Of a stretch of DNA of 64,000 nucleotides, positions 1 through 12,762 are shown in pieces; the stretch's first letter is position 1; every line of letters starts with the position of its first letter. The notes beneath the pieces were generated by a model that saw nothing but the letters and a program-made list of their open reading frames with translations, did no database searches and was not told the origin of the DNA. This DNA comes from Cyanoderma ruficeps (lineage: Eukaryota; Chordata; Aves; Passeriformes; Timaliidae). The DNA lies in NCBI GenBank assembly GCA_008694505.1, contig VZDJ01007749.1:2694941-2758940 (forward strand), in the 5' to 3' direction. A program made the position numbers and the translations under genes.

Positions 1-3000
1 ACAACTGAGTCAACCAAATAAAATAAAATAAAAAAAAAAAGGAAAAATGAACCCAGGAAAACAATATGTAATTTTTAAGGCAGGTCAGTGCTTGAGGCCA
101 GCTGAGGGCATGAGCACAGAAACAGGTCAGGAAAGGGAAACCTCCTGGAGCAGAGACATTGGTGTCAGTACACGGCAGAACCCAGTGTAAGACCTGCAGG
201 ACAGAGCCTCTTGTAACTGTGGAAGGAATAAAAGATGGCAAGCAAGCCAGTGTGGACCAGAACAACAGAAGGAAACAGGATTCCAGTTGGGAGAAAATAA
301 ACAGAAAGCTGAATAGCAGCAAGGTTTAAAAAAAAAAAAAATAGAAAAAGCATCTCTGACTGAACCAGATGGGGAACTTTCACTTTGCACAGGCTCCTGA
401 TCATATAATTAGAAGAATATGTATTGACCATAATGGATTTTCCATAAATGCTAAGTGTCTCTGCAGAAGCTCTGTAGTTTCAAGTGCACAGATATGAAAA
501 TATGTTTCTCTGAGTTCAAATTTCTCAGATGATTTCTGGATAATTAAGGACATGCACTGCCACAGAGAGGAAAAAAAATCCATATATTTTCTATTATAAG
601 GAAAAACTGAACAACCGGCCGACTGTAGATAGACTTTAACCATGTTAAACTGTGCCAAGGATACCAAGCTGTTCAGAATGGACAGATAAACTGACATGGT
701 TATTAGAAATACAGTTCTTACACACACACACTCCTTAGACCAGAGGATGCAGTAAACAGCCATTTAAAAATATTCATGTGACCCTGTCCCACCTTACAAA
801 ATCAGATTGCTGCCAAAGGACAGACTGTGACCAAAGCTACTCCCCCTCCCCCAGACCTGACCTATAAATGGCACTGTTTAAAGTAACCACAGGCACTACT
901 GTTCCTAATCTACCTTTAAGACGAAAGAAGTGCAGCAAACACCTTAAGTCTGAAAGAAAACATTCTGTTAAAGGTTTTGCTACTGACCTGCAGCTGAAAA
1001 CCAGCTGAAGCACAGCCAGGATTGCTCATAGCAATAGGTACCATGGCTCACACCACAGCAGTCAGGCAGAGAGATGTGGTACTGGAAGAGAACAGGCTTT
1101 TTTCTGCTCATTAAGAGTTAACACTGCTGACAACAACAAAAAGGCAAATAGCATTTGGTGTCATGGCTGTCAGCCACTGTGCAGGTTTTGTCACAGAAGC
1201 AAGTCAATGACAGTATTCTGCCACTGTTTCAGATCAGGAAAGGAGACATTTAGGTCTCCTATTTCAGTATGTGTTTCACTGGAAGAGGACAAGCAGGACA
1301 CGCTGGGAAGTGCTGACTCAAATACTATCAGCTATCAGCATCTTGCAGTGCCCACATTTACTTGAGTGGTGATTTTGGGGCCCCATGTAGGTTGCAGACC
1401 AGTTGACAGCACTATCGGTGGTCTAGAAATGCTAACTAACCAAGCTGGATCCCTTCCTCTCTCTCTCTTATTTTTTTTTTTTTTTGACACACACAAAAGT
1501 TTCACCCTTGAGCCTTCAGTCATTGAGCAGTGGAAGGAAGAGACAGACTTAGTTTCTAGGTAACAGTGCTATTGAAATCCACCCCAGTGCTGGGGCTGAC
1601 CCATTTGGGAGCTGGCCAGAGGAGCAGAAATGAACAGAGGCAAGAAGCTGCTGGCACATGGGGCTGTCACCCGCTGCTGTCACCCCCTGTACCACTGCTC
1701 TTCACACCCTCCTTTGGGTCCAATGGGTCCAAATCCTGCTGCTGGTTCACCAACAGGCAAGGTCTGGCTTAGGAAGCTTGAGAAGAGGGGTTATTCAGCA
1801 GAGGCCAAATGCTAAGCTTGGTATTAGTTACAGTTATTCTGGTTATGCATTTCTCCCCGGGTTCTGCCTTGTGTTGAGTCCCCTCTGTTCTGCAGGGGGG
1901 AAAGACACCATTCCCCTCAAAAAAAGGAAGGGAATAAGTGAAGCCATAGCTCACTATGCACAGCTATTGACATTCACTATCTTAATGCAAACAACTTCAA
2001 AGTAAAAAATCTTTAAAGATGAAAAAAGACTTTCATATAGTCTCCAGGCAAAAAGCATTGCAAAGTACCATGGATCCGAAATTGTTAAATTCTGCAGTGG
2101 CTCATAACCCTCGAGGAGCTGATCATCATCTGGTAATGGTTCTCCCCATATTTATAGTGTCAGAAATTACACACTTCCCCAGCATACTTTCTACAGAGTA
2201 AGTCATGGCTGTAATTGCCACATATACAAGATATGAGTGCAAATAAGAGAAACTGAAGGCTACGACACTCTAAAGAGAGCCTAAGAAGTCACACTGCTAA
2301 GAGGCTCTCCCCCACACACACAGAACAAGATATTCAAGTGTGGGAAAGCAGGAGATCTGGGCTGCATCTAACCACTGAAGAAAAAAATGTCCACTTATTT
2401 TCTGGGGAAGCAAGATCAGACACATTGATAAGCTGGCTGCATTATCAGTTTTTGATCAGCAACATCTTCCTCTAACACAAGGTGCATACAAAATTAGGGC
2501 AGTATTAAGACCATTTGTTCTAAGTGCTGAAATAATCAACTTCAACCAGAGTGCTTCTGTCTGAAAAATAGCTACTGAACCCCCCTCAATTCTGTATCTC
2601 AGAAAACCAAAAGTCATCAGGAGCATTAATACTTATAAAGCTAGCAAGAAAGAATATCCTGATGTTAGCCTGTAATATTGGCACTTTCAGATAAAGTCAC
2701 TGGCACTTATATATACAAAATCACACAGTTTCATAATTTTGAGCTCAGGTATTTCTGCATATGAAAAGTTGACTGGAAACTGGTTTTCCTTCTGCATTTT
2801 GTTGACAACACAACTACTCAAAGGTGATTCTAAGTTGTATTAATTGCACAGGTTGTTGAAGGCTACCTCTCTCCAAAGCCCTTAATGAACATTTTGCTGC
2901 TGTGTTTAGACTTACTTGTTTTGATGGATTTTTTAAAATGTAATATGCCTTAAGAAAACCACACAAGAAGCCAAACACCAAGCTATCACTGTACATAGCT

Positions 3001-3107
3001 GTGCTGGAGGAAATGAGGAAAAGGCAAAATATAGCAGCTGTAAATCTGTTTCTGTGATCTTACAGTACAAAATTGCTTCACTTTAATTTAAAATAGCAAT
3101 ATATAAA
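1..3107. other. Intergenic, no gene seen
   Basis: AT-rich DNA with an A-tract near 32-40 and a CT/T tract at about 1457-1485. No exon, RNA gene or repeat that I can support. Confidence 0.55.
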
Positions 3108-3176
3108 ATCACAGATTCATAGTCCAACTCCTGGCCTTGCACAGGGCACCCCCAAGAATCACATCATGTGACACAC
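3108..3176 (-). mobile_element. CR1 fragment
   Basis: TCATAGTCCAACTCCTGGCC, then TTGCACAGGGCACCCCCAAG and AATCACATCATGTG. This is an internal CR1 3'-region segment in reverse complement, about 70 bp long, without the terminal repeats. Confidence 0.75.
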
Positions 3177-4779
3177 AATGGAAGCTGAAGGAGAGAATAA
3201 TTATGAGGAAGATGAACTAGAATAACCCAGGGAGAAGAAAGAAAAATCTTTCATTTATAAAGTGGTTTTTAGAATGAGGCTCTGTAAGTCAGACATCCTT
3301 GTGCTAAGTGTCATGCAACAGAATGCATTGGTTTTTTTGCTTTGCTTTTCATGATTTCTACCTACTATTTACTGAAACAGATGGAGAAAACTGCAAACTG
3401 GTCTATAGAGACTCTCCACCCCATGCCTCCCTCTTTCAGAGGTACAAGCAGAGAAAATAGGAAAACTTCCCAGGCATCCAAGATGCATTAAGTGGGACAT
3501 ATCTTAATTCAAATCAACAACATTCTTGGCAAGGGCAGGAAGGTACTGGCAGATTTTGGAGGCTGTGATCCGTCACATACATGGGCTGATTTGCAATTTT
3601 GGTATTTTCAGTACATGCAGAAGGAAACACAACTGTTCTCATTACAAAGCCCTCTCTGCCCTTGTTTTTTCCACCCAGCCATGACAAGGCTCCAGCAGAA
3701 GCTACATGGACATTAGCTAAACACATCCTCTTTCTCTGTGGCTGCTCAGTACTTGCTTTAGAAGTAACCAAATCTCCCCTCTCTCACTTTTTTGAGTAGG
3801 GAAAACAATCAAAAGGAAACATGGAAATGGCTCGTCACCTTTCTGTAGCTCCAGCCCCTGAAATCCAGAGGCCTCCACACACAGCAAGCTACAAAAGAGG
3901 GTCAGTAAGCTGATATAAATCTGCTCAGCTGTACTGAAGGGGAGAGGTTTTAAGCCGTTGTGAAGCAGGGGATGCTCTGGCAGGGCAGGGCGGGTGGTGG
4001 CAGTTGAGGAGAGGAGCTGGCGTTCATTTGTCTTCTGTGAGATTTGGGGTTTGGTTTCGTGTGTGATGCCACTTTGGATTATTAATACTTTCATCGTAAG
4101 GCAAAATAGAAGAGGGAAGAGTAAAAAGTAGGGTACAGATTAAGTCCTAGTTTCCCAAAGGCTCATTGCTTGAGAGGCTGGAAATCAGCTTCAAATCAGT
4201 TCTTGCAATTTTTCAGAAAGTCTTAAGTAGATTTGCAAAATTCCTGCAGCACTCACATGTGCTAATTTTTCCATAATTCAGAGTAGAGATCTAAATTATT
4301 TGGTAATAAATTCATCTCATGTAAAATAAAATTCTGTGTTGTGCCTTGAAATTGCAAGATGTCTAGGAATTTTAGTTTTGTGGATTTAAAGCTGCTGATA
4401 CTTCTGGAAATCTCCATTCAGAAAATCTCTCAGATACGCCTATAGCTAGTCCTATACAGACGGGGGGGAAAAAAGGCATTTTAGAACAGTCTATCCTTTT
4501 CGTCAAGATCCAAATCTGCTGGTGTAGAATTGAAAAGAAAGAAACCTTAATCTTGCAATGGAGCTGATGGGCACTACAGGAATGGAAGAAGATGAGAGTT
4601 TAGGATTCCATACAGAATAAAGCACGAATTCCCAATGTGTGCCTGCGTCTTCCTCACGGCTCCAAAGCCATTGGATGAGGTGCACAGACATGCTTTTGAA
4701 TTGCAAAATCCATGTAATCATTTAGGCTGTTTTCCTGCTGTGAAAAGATGGGCAGGAGTGTCTAGACACTGAGAGGCCG

Positions 4780-4880
4780 AGCCTATTGATGCCGGCGGGA
4801 TCCATCCCCGCGGAGCCGCCGGCTCTGCGGAGCTCTGCAGCTGCAGGCTCCGGCTCTCCAGCTGCGCTGTGCTGGACCGG
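4780..4880. other. Short GC-rich, CpG-containing patch
   Basis: The run GATGCCGGCGGGATCCATCC, then CCGCGGAGCCGCCGGC, stands out against AT-rich flanks over about 100 bp. It is too short for a standard CpG island. No splice or promoter signal is evident. Confidence 0.5.
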
Positions 4881-6571
4881 GCTGACAGTGCTCCTGCCCC
4901 AAACAAAGCACAGCTTTCAGATCATGATGAGAACTCAGCTTCTGAGCAGAATCACCTCTTCAGGTCCCCAGCACCACGCAGCAGATCTTTTCCAAAAGCC
5001 TCTCGGGGAGTGTATTCAAAAATGTGTGGAAAACAAATAATTAACCTTTAATTGTGTCTCACTTGCGTGTGTAGGGGTATATGAGGCAGGGGAGATTCTG
5101 CTTCTGAGCACTGTGGGGGAAAGAAACAACGTGGTTCCCAGACATCACTTTGCTAAGAAGACCTGGGGTTGGGGTACCTCTCTTTCCTGTCTCCCTGTCT
5201 GCATTAACTCAGTGGGGGAGGACCAGAGGTTGGTGTGCTCAGCATCCTCTTGGCTGAGCCTTGCTAAGGGAGGCTGAAGAACCAGAAGGGGCCGACAAGG
5301 AGCAGCAAAAGTGGAATACACAGTAGTGGCATTTTTGATAATTGAGCAGGTGCCAACCTCCAGTGATTTTTCATTGAAAGATGAAATTAAGAATCCAAAT
5401 GAGGACGACTTAGCTTAGCCAAGCTATACAGAACAACTATTTAATTTGGCTTCCTCAGGTGTCCTGATCCTTCTGGTCGGGTAATGTTTCTTTGGTTAAC
5501 TCATTGCATGAAGTGCAACACCAAAAAAAATTGCATTTGATTTACAGCTGAGAGAGAAGTGAAACCATTCAATAAGAAAGTCAGTGAAGAAAAAATATAG
5601 GGAAAGCAGAAAGACTCCTGCACTTGAGCAAATACTTGAAGATCACAGAATATTTATTAGCAGAATTCAGTTAGCGTTTCATTGATTTCAGGCCCCAAGA
5701 GCAAGCATTTGGTATTTTTGTGACTTGGAAAGTCCTCCAATACAGACCTCCAGCTCCAGCTGTCAGTTTATTGACTTCAAGTGAGTGTAGAGACAAAGGT
5801 TTGAATGAAGTGTGGCTGGTTTCTGTTAAAGGCTGCCATTATGAGCTATACAGAGTTTATTCAGTTCTACCATAACCATTGTTGAATCTCTCCCTTCAGA
5901 AAAAGGAGAAAATCTTTTCCACTGTGAATATACATTAATCAAGAAGCCTAAATTCTGCTCACCATTGATGAATGCCTGCTCTCAGTTGCATTCTTGCACT
6001 GTGACCTGCATAAACCCCATTGACACATCAGCTGGGAAATGACTGTCCCCATTGTAACCCTTCATGAGCAGGCACTGTGCACCAGTTTAGCATAAAGGTG
6101 CTGGACTGCAGGTGACATCCTTCAGCAGCTGCTGGCCAAATGTCCCACACTTGCAATGAGAAAACATGACTCAGACTTGGGGAATCAATGTTCCAAATTA
6201 TTCCTGTAATCTTCACTGATGGAGTGCAGGAGTCTCATCTGCCACCAAATGAAGTTGGTGCTGCTGCCTACAGCAGGAGTGGGGCTGCACCAGCTCTTGC
6301 TGGTACAGCAATAAGCTGTGATACATCAATGTTACAAAGAAAACAAAGATTAGCTGCTTCAACTTATTCCTACTGCTTTACATATACAGTAAGGTATTAT
6401 TTGCTATGTAGAGGGTGATTCCCCTGAAGGACACCATGTTTAAGTGGCAAATTAATTTGCTGCTTACATTCACTGGCTCTTCCAGCTGGCTTAATTCTCA
6501 TCAGCCACCATAATTTATTAACAGTGAGGTGAGAAAAGACATGAATCAGCTTAATGTGCTATAAGTAGGGC

Positions 6572-6585
6572 ATTGTCATGGCAAC
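6572..6585 (-). promoter_or_regulatory. Candidate RFX X-box
   Basis: The minus strand reads GTTGCCATGACAAT, two changes from the symmetric X-box GTTGCCATGGCAAC. One half-site is perfect. It lies in intergenic DNA with no adjacent promoter. Confidence 0.35.
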
Positions 6586-8826
6586 AAGATGCGGACTGTT
6601 TTCTACTATTTATGTATGGTTTGTTTTGTGCTCAACCTTGAGACACTGCTTGGAACTACCAGAATTAGAAACATCTTTTTTTTCAAATTTTTTTTTTCCT
6701 ATTCGGTGTATTTTTCATAAATGATTAAAATAAGCATGTGAAAGACTCTGGAGCATCTCTCCAGGAAAAGAGCTATATGCTCTTCAATGAGTCTTCCTAG
6801 AAACAGAAGCCTTAACTCTGATCTCCCAACCATTTTCTCACATTGTCACACAAACGAGTCCATGGATTAGCTCCCAGTTCATACCAGTTTGAGATTATGG
6901 ACAGACCTTCCCTGTTCCATGCTCTACATTTAATTATTACCTGGGGGTAGAGGGAGAATTAGACAATATCACTAAAAAGAGAAAGCCTTTGTATTTTCTT
7001 AAATGCAATCCATTGTACTTAGGACGTGAAAAAAAATTAGGATGTTGCATTTTTATAGACTCATGATTAGGAAATACAACGTTAAAAATTAACAGTAAAG
7101 GATTTTCACTGCCTTCCCAGCTAAGACTAAATCCCATTGCCTTTTGCAAGCAATTAATGCTTTTAAATAAAGCCAGTTCTTCATTCATGCATTTTATTTA
7201 CTACCCTGCTGCATAAAGGAAACAGTTGAAATGCTAACAGAGCCCTTTGCAAAGCAATTACCAATATTACTCTTTTGTTTTCTTTTTTTTCCCCCCTTCA
7301 CTACCTTAGGAATCTGCTATCAAATAGTTATTGAAAATCAAAACATGTCTAAGAAGTGTTAGGAAAAACACAAGAAAAAATTAAATCCCTTTCACAACAA
7401 ATTTTGCAGGCTTTAAACATTGCTTTGTTCTGAGTTAGGACAATAAAAATTTGAAAAATTCAAAGAATTATTCCCCTTTTCTCCATCCAGTACTCATTAA
7501 TATTTTTTCTAGTATGTCTGGGTTTATATTACCCTAGGTATTTCTTTGCATAATATGTAGGACAACAGCCAGCTGGGTAGTACCATAACATACAAGAAAA
7601 CAGGATTTTTTTAGAAACTCAAGAAAAAATAGTAAACAATATAATTTTGAACTCAAAAAAATCTGTCAAGCTATGAATGTAAATGTTCAGTTGAGCACTA
7701 CTAACTAACCAAACCCTTGGATAATGCATCTCTTGGTGGCATTGGTGGCAGATTTTGCCTCCCACATGTTTATCCAGTGGGAAAGTAGTTTGTAACCAGC
7801 ACTCTTCACAAAAGCTCTGGAATTAACGGAAACTTCTGTGGCTTCCCCAGCCGCTGCTCCAGGCAGCAGAGCCCCCGTGAGGCTCCCTGTCCCTCACAAG
7901 TGACACCTCTCGGCAATAATGAATGAGCTGTCAGATATCCAGCTGCTGGCACGACGTGGTCCACCTTTTCACTGATATCTTTTCACTGTTCAAGCTACGC
8001 TCTTCAAGGCTGCAGTTTCTCATGGATGGATTACATTTCAGCTGCCTTCTCCTCTCACACAAGGTGAGCAGAGTTAACTTTGAAAAGGAAGGTTGTTTTG
8101 AAAACTGGCTTGTGATCTGCTTTCCTTCCTCATATATAAGAAGACAGTCTGAAACATTTCTCCCCCTTTGACATTTCTGACTGCTCAGAGCCACAGGGCA
8201 TGTCCCTCATGTTGGTGAGATCCTGACTGAGTGGGTGGGAATGCTCACCCCTTGCACCAAACACTCACAGGGGGAATGCTTTTTTGATGTCAGAGTGTTA
8301 ACAGCATCCCAATAAAATGTTTTCCCCAGTGTTAGAGTGTGTGGGTGTTGTGTCCTAGTTTACAACATGTCCTGGGCTACTGCAGGTAGATGGTGTCACT
8401 CCTTCATGTCCATCCTGACAGGCAAGAGCATTGAATGAGACCTTAATAAAGTAAAACAAACCAAACCTCTGCCCTTATGTTTTCTCCACTCAGAAAAAAA
8501 AGCCTATATAGCCTCACCCTTCCCAAAGCTAACTCTTCTCTGTTAAAAATGAAAATCCATTTTAATAACAAAACTTTCTTTACAGTTTTCAGCCTCTGCC
8601 TATAGGAAGTAATAACTAACAATGTATTACTAATTTGTTATTTGACCCTAAATTGACTTTTCACCTGCCTGTGATTCTTGTTACTGAAAGGTATAGATGC
8701 AAAAAACCATCAGGGAAGCCAGACTTTGAAAAATGCTTCATTATATGCCTTAGCTCTGTGTTAACTAAAACTGAATTTCCACATTAGTAAATATCATTGG
8801 TATCACATATCTCTGCCCAGTCCTGA

Positions 8827-8915
8827 CAAGATGTCAGAAGAAGAAAGAAAAAACTCAGGAAGAAGCTTATGGTTCCCAAGATGGGAGGAAGGAGAAGGAA
8901 AAGGAGAAGGAGATA
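8827..8915 (+). repeat. Purine-rich tract
   Basis: Mostly A and G over about 90 bases, including GGAGGAAGGAGAAGGAAAAG then GAGAAGGAG. A 103-codon open frame begins at 8831 and owes its Glu/Lys/Gly-rich start to this tract. It has no domain or splice context. Confidence 0.6.
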
Positions 8916-10539
8916 CCTGGGCTCAGTTTGACCCTGTAATTGGTGATCTGGAAAACATGAGTTTGGGCAGCCACTTGCAGAAAAAGATACGGAGCCACAT
9001 ATCCCAAACCCACGGAAAGCAAATCAGAGGCAGGGGCTTCCTTCTCAACACCGGTCCATGCCTCAGGGAAAAGGACTGGAGGCAGAAATCCTTTATCCAG
9101 CCCAAGGGTATTTTGAACTCCTCACCTGGCTGCAACATCTAAGTTCTAGACAGAAAAAAAATCTGTGTATTTCAGGACATCACTTTTGAAATTAGGTGAT
9201 TAACCCTACTGTGTGTCGTCAGGGGAGATCCTTACCCATTTTGGGAAGTTTGCGCTTCAAAATGGAGACTCTGAATACCATAGGGAGGAGACAGCTCCTC
9301 GTCAGTTGGAAGGAATAGCTCTGATTTTGCTTTCAGCTAATGACACTGGATGTAGGGCTAGACAACTGAAAAAGAATTAAAATATAGATGATTAAGAATA
9401 CAGCTCACATGGCACTCATGCCATGCAATTTAAGAGTCAGTAAAAGGTAGCCCTATTTTTCATAACACATTGCAAAATTCTGGATGAGTTGCAGTGTGTA
9501 GAGAACAACTGATGGGTATTGAATGACTTAGTAAGATTTTAAAAGATGTAAAAGGACTGCCACAACTAGCAGATGCAAGGAAGACCATGGGGCACCCCAT
9601 GGAGCCCTCAGCATCACAGAAGTGGTTGTGTTAACCACTGTGCTTTGCCAAAAAACACTATTGCTGTGGTGAAGAAATGCTTTTCCTGGAAATGTGACAC
9701 AGAATAATGAACTATATTTGTGGAGGAAATGTGAAGGATCTTGGCACTTCCATGTTAGAAGCATTGCTGCTCATAAGATCAGCTCTTGGTCTAAAACCTG
9801 TGGTATGAGAACATGATCAGTTTATTTCTATACAGGCGAGCACATATTGGAGCTTCCCAGTATCTTCACACTGAGATAAATTAACTGATTAAAGCAAGGC
9901 AACACACACGGCGGATGAGGAAGATGAATATTTTCATTAAGTTCATAAGAAAAATAAGATTTATTTAGACAATTTTTAGGCTTTCCTAAAATATATTTAA
10001 GACTTTATGTGCTTTATGTGTGTCTCACAATATGGCAAGACCTGAGGATGCTGCAATGTTGGCACCCCTCTGATTTTCAGTTTGTGCCCATTTCCTCGGG
10101 CGTCGATAAAGATCTGGAGAAGACCAGGTTCAGTAGAGTTGCTTTCTTAGCTTACCTCGTAATGCTTTCCGAGATAACCATCAGGGAGGGAAGTGCAGAA
10201 AAGGCTTTTTCCCATCCTATACAATGTCCTGAGCCTTGAAAAACACCTCTGTTCTCCAGAACACACAGAGACAGCCCGGGGCCAAGAGAGGGGAAAAGAG
10301 CCAGAGCTGGAGGAGAAGGGGCAGTGGGTCTTTGGAGGGTGTCCAGCTGCTGGTGACACCTGTCCTGCAGAGCCCCGAGCCTGACTGAGTGACCATCAGG
10401 ACCTCTGACCCCCGTGGCCTTGCTCAGAGCACCACCATCAGTGTCCACAGAGCAGAAAACCGCAGGAGAGCCCTGGTTCCCTGCGTCGGAGGGAGAGACA
10501 CCTGACAAAGCATCTCCTGGCTCTTCACTGTGCACAAGC

Positions 10540-10960
10540 TCCCAGGGAAAGCTCTGAGCCGGGTGCCGAGAAGGAGTGAGGCTGTAGGAAAGCCGGCGGC
10601 CCCTGGGTGTGTGCAGGGCTGGGACCTGGCTCCCACGCCATCCCCATCTCTGGCCGCACACGGCCCCAGGCAGGAGCCCCGGCAGCTCCAGGATTTGAAA
10701 ATTAAAGTTTGCCATCTAGCGGCAAGCCTCGGGCTTTTGGGAGCAGCCACGCACCTCCCTCTAGGTTTTTGGGTGATCTGCTTATGATTTCTGACACAGA
10801 TATGATTTTCTAGCGCGGTCTGAGCCTGCCCGCCATCCTGGTCTGCCTGCAGAAGTGATGCAAGGAGCTCGGCGCGTTGTCACTGCTGGCTGTGACAGCG
10901 TCACAGCCCTGGGGCAGCTCCCTTGGTCATCACATGGTGCAATGGGGATGGCTCCGGGTA
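10540..10960. other. Moderately GC-rich stretch with scattered CpG
   Basis: GC content rises here, with clusters such as GAAAGCCGGCGGCCCCTGGG and GAGCTCGGCGCGTTGTCACT, and includes the inverted repeat at 10888-10908. Overlapping open frames occur on both strands, as expected of GC-rich DNA, with no splice signals that I trust. Confidence 0.45.
10888..10908. repeat. Perfect 9-bp inverted repeat with 3-bp spacer
   Basis: GGCTGTGAC AGC GTCACAGCC is a symmetric palindrome in a GC-rich patch. It could be a dimeric transcription factor site or a small cruciform. Confidence 0.75.
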
Positions 10961-11744
10961 GCATTAAATCCTGAGTAGTTCAAAAAAACTCCCACAACCA
11001 AACACCAAAAAATTTTCCTGGGATTAAAAAACGATGCAATGAAATGCAATCAATTCCCTCCATGCTCTTCTCTTGCCTTGGACAGTGGCAATTCTCAGGG
11101 GACGGTCTCCTTTGTTTCTTTTGGTTTGTTTCCCGTTTAAATGGATCTGCACCTGGAAGCGACAGCCTTGCCCTGGTTTGAGTGATATTCCCACAGAGCT
11201 GCCAGGAGCCAGCACCTCTGCAAGAGCAGCACATGCCCTCCTTGCCAGAGTCCCTGCAAGCCTCCTTTGAGCAGCACGTTGCCTGGGTGGGATCCACATA
11301 GGATGTGCCTATAGGATTCATATGGAGACCACCCCTGGTATCACCTTTTCATAAGAAGCAGCAACATGAGGCAGCAGGAGTATGGGCAGTTTTCCAAAGA
11401 GAAGAAAAAGTCAAGGATCCTTCACAGAGGAAGGCAGCAAAGAAGGCTGTGGATGAGGACAGGGTCTGGAGAGGGAGCAGAGGGAAGGTCTGGAAGGTGA
11501 TGGGCAGCATGGTCTACTTGGGTGACCAGATTGTAATTAAGGAGCTGGAGGATGCCTGCACAATCTCTCCTCTTCCACATACAAAACTTTTATTAACAGA
11601 ACTCCAGGTGGGATTAGCAATTTTTGCAGCATAATCACATTGTTGAGTCATATTTAATTTATGAACCACTATACACACAGTATCGTTTTCTCATATTGAC
11701 GCTGAGCTGATTATTTCCCAATTCATATTTATGCATTTGATATC

Positions 11745-12175
11745 TCCCTCTGCAGTGTAGCGCTTCATACTTGTCATTAGTGAACTTCATCTTGTTGATC
11801 TGAGACCATCACTTCAATTTAGCATTTGGCATTCCGATCCTGCCTGACAGACTGAGCAAATTTTATAAGCATACTCTATATTTATCCTGAAAATCACTAA
11901 TAAAAATATTGACTAAAATCAGTTCTGAAGATCTCTGCACAGCTGCTTGGAATATTCTCTTGAAATTTCCTTCCAGTTTGACATTGAGTCATTGGCAATA
12001 ATATTTCAAGAGTTTTTTCATCTATTTGTATACACACTGATAATCATGATTTTGCATAAACTGCATTTTGCTAGCGTATATGTATGAATTCAGGTTATTA
12101 GTGCCAAAAGTCTTATTAAATGTATTGTCTACTGTTTCATCAGTACTTAGAATACAGATATTCAGGTCCTGCTAT
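11745..12175 (-). mobile_element. Ancient CR1/L3-like LINE relic
   Basis: Heavily diverged, AT-shifted sequence still follows the order of the CR1 superfamily in reverse complement: TTCATACTTGTCATTAGTGA then ACTTCATCTTGTTG, AAATTTTATAAGCATACTCT, a stretch with AATCACTAATAAAAATATTG, TTCCTTCCAGTTTGACATTG then AGTCATTGGCAATAAT, and a degraded end with GCCAAAAGTCTTATTAAATG. The variants resemble the old amniote CR1/L3 lineages rather than young bird CR1. Boundaries are by eye. Confidence 0.68.
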
Positions 12176-12730
12176 AAAACTGGGCAGCTATGTCAGAAAG
12201 AAGCAATTTTTACCCCTTCCTTCAAATTTATTAATTTCATTAAATGAGAATTAAGTCTTCTTCTTTAATGAAGAAACTCGTGAGGCATTCAAATTATGTT
12301 GAGGGTCCAGAGGAAAAAAAAAAAGCTCAGTGCCTTCACATTTCACTTTGTGTGCAGTGTCAGCACAATAAAAATATTTGATGATGATGTAGATGCTCCT
12401 TAATACAGCACACAGGACTGAAATGATGCAAATGCCTATTAATCCTAAGATAGGATTCCTGGTAAAAGGAGGGAAAAAGGAAAAGTGCTTAATAATCATA
12501 ACTGTGTCTGTTTTACTGCTAGCACATGATTAGCTCAGAAGATGATTTCAAAAAGTCCAGAGCATTACTGCTTCTTGCTACTTAGATGATCTGTTTCCAA
12601 ATAAAAAGCTTCAGTTCATCTTATATTTCTAAGTGCAAGAATATTTTGGGGGCCTATGTCCCCAGAATGGTAACAGGAGGCTGCTTCTTCCCAGCCTCTG
12701 CATTTTGTAGTTTGCAGAGGAAAAGCATCT

Positions 12731-12762
12731 AAAACAAACAAACAAACAAACAAACAAAAAAT
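12731..12762. repeat. (CAAA)n microsatellite
   Basis: Six or so uninterrupted AAAC units followed by an A run. Confidence 0.9.

Larger units (their letters stand above)
3177..11744. other. Intergenic, no gene seen
   Basis: Unique-looking sequence apart from the GC patch at 4780, the possible X-box at 6572, the purine tract at 8827 and the GC-rich stretch at 10540. The open frames are short and lack splice or codon support. Confidence 0.55.

Noticed and set aside
721..731. (CA)n repeat
   Set aside because: Only five units, too short to count as a microsatellite.
8831..9142. 103-codon plus-strand frame with an acceptable ATG context
   Set aside because: Its start is a purine microsatellite, it has no recognisable domain or introns, and it is isolated in gene-poor DNA.
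10152..10750. Overlapping 108-187 codon minus-strand frames
   Set aside because: GC-rich patch with mutually overlapping frames and no splice sites, so not supported as a gene.
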